DNA of 64,000 bases, taken from Botrytis cinerea B05.10 (lineage: Eukaryota; Ascomycota; Leotiomycetes; Helotiales; Sclerotiniaceae). Made by a program: the position numbers and the translations under genes. Where the stretch lies: contig NC_037318.1 in the NCBI RefSeq assembly GCF_000143535.2, positions 1,674,001-1,738,000 on the forward strand, written 5' to 3'. Below are positions 59,096 through 64,000 of the stretch, piece by piece (the first letter of the stretch is position 1; each line of letters starts with the position of its first letter). A model generated the notes under the pieces. That model worked only from the letters and a program-made list of their open reading frames with translations, had not been told where the DNA came from and searched no databases.

Positions 59096-59300
59096 CGTCT
59101 GCTGCTGCTTCTTCGGTGATTGACCAGTGCATCCACACGCTTTCTCGCTCCCTGTCTCGTCTGTCTGTTAAGTACTTTTCCCTTCGTCTCTCGTTGTCTG
59201 TGGCTCTGACTCGAGATTCCGAGGCTTGGAGTTCGTCAAACAAAATGGGATCTAACTTTGGATTTGGAGGGAGAAAGACATCCAGCAGAGCAATAGCGAA

Positions 59301-62300
59301 TCAACTCTAACAACATGGGATGGGATGGTATTGTATGATTGTCAATGGATATTCCCAGGTTCTGTAGTCCCGTATGAAAAGTGCTGTACCGTAGTATGAT
59401 CCGGGTGTATTAATTCCTGTATGCGTATGGCGGAGGGTCAGTGGAGTAGAACTAAATTACTCCCCTCCACCCACTAACAGAAATTGTAGGTGGTCGTACC
59501 GAACGAGCAAAGACCTAATATGCTTGCTTCTTTGTGGATATCGCTGAAAAGATGGATGGATGGATGGATGGATGGATCATGGGCGGATGGGTGTGAAGTG
59601 TGGATGGAATTATGGATTCGAATTTAGATGAAAGATATCATACATGGAGGAAACGGGGGAGGGCTCAAACATGTTCAACTACCTACACACGAATCCCAAA
59701 TAGTTGAGTCTTGCGTGGCTGTCAGACAGTGCATATTCACAGTGCGAGAGATCCTCTTGCTCGACTTTGGCATTCATCAAGTCCCATCTACATGGAGACA
59801 TGTCTCCATTTCTCAATAAGGTTCTGGCTGTCGATATAACGTGTACGGAGCAGATGGTACCGAATTGGAGGCACCCAAACATAGAGGTGTAAGCTAGCTA
59901 GTATCACATTGATACATTAGCTCACCTGTCTGTTGATATTCCGCAGCCTCCATTGGCTCAAGAGGGATTTGCGTATTCGAGTAGAGCACGAATCACGAAT
60001 CACGATCCCCGATGCACGATTCACAATGCAACTTCGAATCTAGTGTCAATATTTAACAAGGAAAATGGTAGCTGCTGGATGCCGCGTTGGTGGCAGACAA
60101 AGTACATTGGCATCGAAAAGGCTAAATAGTGAAATCGAAAGGCCAAAAAGCTTCCAGAATCATGAATAAGGTTCAATCATGCCCAGGAAACCCTATTCAC
60201 ACACAAAGAAAATGAGAAGTCTGTCATGATTCATGGTTAACAATGAACGATCTACTTCATCGTGACCGGTGCATAATGCTGTCCACGTATTGATCTCCTC
60301 TCAATAATGTAAGGGTATCGTATTCCACGAGGAAAGTGGCAAAGAGTCGTTGAGGGGGGTTAGTTTGTGGATACAATACAACATCCCCAATCTCCAAAAC
60401 TTGCCTCTCACGACTCACGAGACAGAAAGAACGGAGACACTTTCGATTCAATTCTCCCCACATTGGGGACTGAAATAGGATTCAAGGATCATCGCAAAAA
60501 GCCTCGACGACTTACTCTATGCTGTATGCTGTATGCTGTAATGTGCTGCGATGCAATAGCTAGGAATTCTGAGATACCTTGTACGTTACTGCTTTGTGAT
60601 TGCCAGTCAAAGTCAAAGTTGCTGCATGAAGTTACAGGTAGCCTGGTTACTTGGGTAAGATTCTGGCCACTGCATCACCGATGTGATCCGTTGATTTCCA
60701 TAATTTGACATTGATTTCGCCCCCCTTCTATATCCTCGCTTCCCTTTCTCGATACTTGTTCGGGCTTCAACTCATGCAAGATACCTCCCATCAATCTGCA
60801 CCGTAGCAAGTACTGGCTAACGCTCTTGCAGCAAATGGATGGAGCCAAACTGCGTTCTCGTCATTGCCAAGCGCAGAAATATCCCCTTCATGTTCAACGC
60901 AACGCAGACCGGATCACACCAATATCACATTTCATATATAAAATTTGACCATAAGTAGAGTAAGGTTACCAAGCCTGGCAGATTACAGGGCTGTGTTGAG
61001 TCCGGGAAAAGGAGAGGGAGAGAGTTTCCGTTGCACGTAGATCGGTAATGTCCATGATCGAAAGCATGGCGTAAAACTACCTACCTAGATTTCCTGTCCA
61101 TGGAACATATCCGATGTGCTGACGCCAGGCGGTCCTATCCCAAGAGCATCGAATGGCTGAGAGGCGAGGATTTGAAGCTTGACTTTACCCTGCAATTTTG
61201 TCCCGCGCAGCATGGCTGAAATTATGTGGGTGAATCGCGGCACCATGGGTAGTCCAAGTGGGGGGTGTAACTTATAGTGTGAAAGTCACCTAAACATCGA
61301 GACGACAACGGAGGCCACCTCGGTGTGATTTGGAAGAAGGCAGCCGGGAACGAACTATGTTAAAGCCACACGGCTGGCAACAGCACTGGCACTTTGCTAT
61401 CGTATCGATTCGTGCCCTCCAAGAGAGAATAAACGTTTCATGTTCAACAGCCATCCCCAGCGTGAGTAAATTTATGTGCTTCCCCAGGACTTGCTTTCAG
61501 ACATCCATCGAGTTTAGTTATACCAAACTGAGTACCAAACATGACTACCAGCATCATATTTCTCGAATATCACATCCTTTTTGAATATAGTGTCATTTAT
61601 ATTTAGTCCCAGGGTTCTACACCTTTTCTGGGATCCCATTGCATTGCCTGTTATTGGGCAAGAACAGCATGTCTGACAACTTTAAAAATTGTGGTCCTCG
61701 TCTAGTTGACATCGGACATAAGATCTTATTTGGGAAGTGCGACTTTACGAAAGTGGGATTCCGAATATGAAATGGAGACTCAACGTGAAAGACAACGTCA
61801 GGGTCTGAAGATCCCCGAAATGTTTAGAGAGGGAACGAGATCCTGTTTCAATGAAGGAGGAGAAGGAGAGTAGTGACGAGTGAGAGAAACGGTTTGATCC
61901 TACAGTAAGAGCAAGAGTGCAAGCAAGAGGTTTTCATTTTAACTTTTGTCAGAAGACTGGAGAGTGACAAGAATTCATTTAAAACAGAAAACTCTATTCA
62001 CAAACTTGAAATTTAGTTAATTTGATGTATGTGGCATACGGCAATGCTGTGTTAGTATGAATTGATATTTCATCCGGTTTGACCATATTGTGGTTGGTGC
62101 ATAAGCCTTGTCCACATCAACCTCCCCTACTCGCCTACTCCCCTCATCTACAAACCCTCGTTTGTAACTTAACTTGTAAAACTCGACATTTTTTGCACAG
62201 ACGACTAAAGACCAAGTTCATGTGTCTCGGTGCGTATATGCAATATAATATGCAAGTACAACGAGCCTAACTATGAAAAGCGTGTTAAGCAATGTACCTT

Positions 62301-64000
62301 ATTCAATTAGCTCGAATCTCGCATGGCATAGAGTTGGGTATGGCGCAACTTAGATCACAGCGGGAAGCCGACGATTTGAACGGATTAGGCTTGCGAGTCG
62401 GAATGTAAGCAATTCAAAATTGCCACAAAGCGGTTCCCCTCATTAGTTTCTGCGTTGCGCGTACGTGACAACAGATTTACAATAGACTTGTTCTCGACTT
62501 TCGGCGTTATTGCTTGTTAAGAACCAGATCATCGATAAAGCACTGTGAGATCATTTACACATTTGATCTATCCCTTGTCCTCTATATAGAGAGTAATCTG
62601 TTCGTCACGAAGTAGAGATGATGTTGCCAGTTGGATTTGACGTCAGTACCCCAGTATGCGCAACGAGCATGCTGATGTCAACAATATCAATCTGGTTGCG
62701 AAAGCGGCCTCTCTCCCGCGTTCTCGTGGGGTCCTTGTGTGTTGAGGGGAGTATGGTATGGTTTGGGAGGGGGGCTTGGTGGGGTGAGACCTCCCCTCCA
62801 TGAACAGATCTTAATCGATGCACACAGACTTCATTCAGCCTGAAGCTTTGTGCCCATGATGCCATCCATGATTGTTGATCATGCTTCTAGACATGCAGAG
62901 ATTTCAAGGGCGATGTGACATTTCACCACTATCGAAGTGACATTATAGCTGGTAACAAACCTAGGTATTTCCACTTGATATGATGTATCTTCATTCGTCA
63001 CATATATCTCGGACCGATGGTTTTCTAAAGTGTGTGCTTAACACTTTCATGCTCGTTCATCTCAAGTGTTTCGAGAGTAGTGATTGGCTGTTTCGACTCT
63101 CAAGGGAAGTAGTCGTTAGTTGATGGATCTTACCGTTAGCACTCAGACGCACACTTCCTTCCTAGAACCATACTTCCGAAGCGGGATTGCAGCAGTAAGT
63201 CTAACTGTGTATAGCTAATAGGCCGATTTGAAATTCCGAAAGCTCCCGACAGTTCAAGTCGCAATAAAATAATACGGGAACGCCCGAGCTAGATCCATTT
63301 CTCATGCTGCATCTTAAGCCCAAATGTCAAAATGAAGGGTAGCGAATTTCAATCATTGTCATTACTTGGTTTAGAAACCATCGGCCGAAACCCATCATAC
63401 ATGGATGTGCTTTAACGGCTCTCGTGCATATGGAATAATAAACCGGGAAATCCCAAGAAGAAGAGCCTCATGCAATCTAGATCAAAGGACCCTTAATATC
63501 AGGGTTGACTTTTGAAGCCCTTCGGCGTAACTGTTTAGTATCTTTCGCTTCATGAATGGTGGACGGACGTAGCCGTAGACTCTAAGTAAGATTAAACCCC
63601 AGAACGCAAGATATGCGAATTGAAGCTTTGAATATATCTGTTGAGCGCAGTACTCCGTAGGTTAACTTGTGATTGTATTGTAACCTTACCGAAAGTTTCA
63701 TCGTTTCTCCAAGAAATTTGATTTCTGGATAAATTCCGGTTGTCGCGGCTGTAGCGCAATTTCGTGAATCATTTGTCCAGCTCTCCTCCATGGGCAACCT
63801 TGGAACTACTAGACTACCGATACTACCGACGGAAGAATTAAAATGCGAAAATATACCTATCTAACCCGTTTCTGTGTGGTTTGCACGCGACATTCCACTG
63901 ACCGTTTGTTAGAAATTAGTACAGTCAGTCCTTCGTAGATGGTTCACTGTGGACTTTGCCAGTGGACTTTGCCATTCCCCCATTTTGGGGATAGACTTGG
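59301..64000. other. 4.7-kb stretch without a supportable gene
   Basis: Only short frames are present, none with a recognisable motif or joinable exons. A GGAT tetranucleotide array (59551-59577) and TGTATGC-type repeats near 60521-60540 occur. It could contain distal areA regulatory DNA, a non-coding RNA, or the 3' flank of a gene beyond the window. Confidence 0.4.
59551..59577 (+). repeat. GGAT/GATG tetranucleotide microsatellite
   Basis: About six tandem copies of GATG in 27 bp. Confidence 0.8.

Larger units (their letters stand above)
58224..59300. other. areA upstream region with purine/pyrimidine tracts
   Basis: A stretch of TTTCTC-type repeats lies at about 59041-59095 on the plus strand, so the mRNA-sense strand of areA is GA-rich there. 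GTGGGTAGT-like repeats lie at 58850-58887. Both fall upstream of the areA ATG, within the likely leader or promoter. Confidence 0.5.

Overview
The window is ordinary nuclear DNA of a filamentous ascomycete. Short introns of about 50-60 bp with GT..AG ends interrupt most genes. It also carries fungus-specific families: the AreA/NIT2 nitrogen regulator, an asco-laccase, a Goodbye-NACHT relic, DUF6594 and DUF6604 proteins, and DUR3. Protein style and gene content suggest a leotiomycete, possibly a Sclerotiniaceae relative such as Botrytis or Sclerotinia. That placement is an inference and was not tested. All exon structures were built by hand from splice signals and reading frame.

Region 1 (about 0.7-22 kb) is a secreted-enzyme neighbourhood. 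It holds a lineage-restricted protein (739-1854, -), a GH39-type glycosidase (5719-7279, +), a short disordered protein (7593-8072, +), an unknown protein with an apparent internal repeat (8916-9998, +), a GH16 endo-beta-1,3(4)-glucanase (10846-12246, -), a laccase (13670-15888, +), a broken DUF6604 fragment (16564-16929, +), a TPR-MYND protein (17481-18206, -) and a membrane-anchored GH3 beta-glucosidase (18916-21801, -). The enzymes would act on wall polysaccharides and phenolics at or outside the cell surface.

Region 2 (about 22-33.7 kb) is gene-poor and accessory in character. It holds a decayed Goodbye-NACHT (STAND/NLR-like) gene with in-frame stops, frameshifts and a missing NTPase core (23108-25415, +). 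Next to it is an apparently intact DUF6594 membrane protein (26568-28021, -). About 5.7 kb with no supportable gene follows.

Region 3 (33.7-51 kb) is mostly housekeeping. It holds a large conserved fungal protein with a GC-AG intron (33775-36884, -), a DUR3-type urea/sodium symporter (39943-42204, -), a dynein roadblock light chain divergent from the ribosome-biogenesis factor Ipi1 (43399-43917, - and 44112-45210, +), a eukaryotic DUF262 protein (46546-48275, +), a secreted CREG-like protein (48842-49654, -) and ribosomal protein eS30 (50524-50954, +).

Region 4 (51-64 kb) is a 4.1-kb gene-free stretch rich in homopolymers and microsatellites, the nitrogen regulator AreA (55107-58223, -), and about 5.8 kb of upstream or gene-free DNA. 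AreA and DUR3 are a plausible regulator-target pair. HGATAR sites lie upstream of DUR3.
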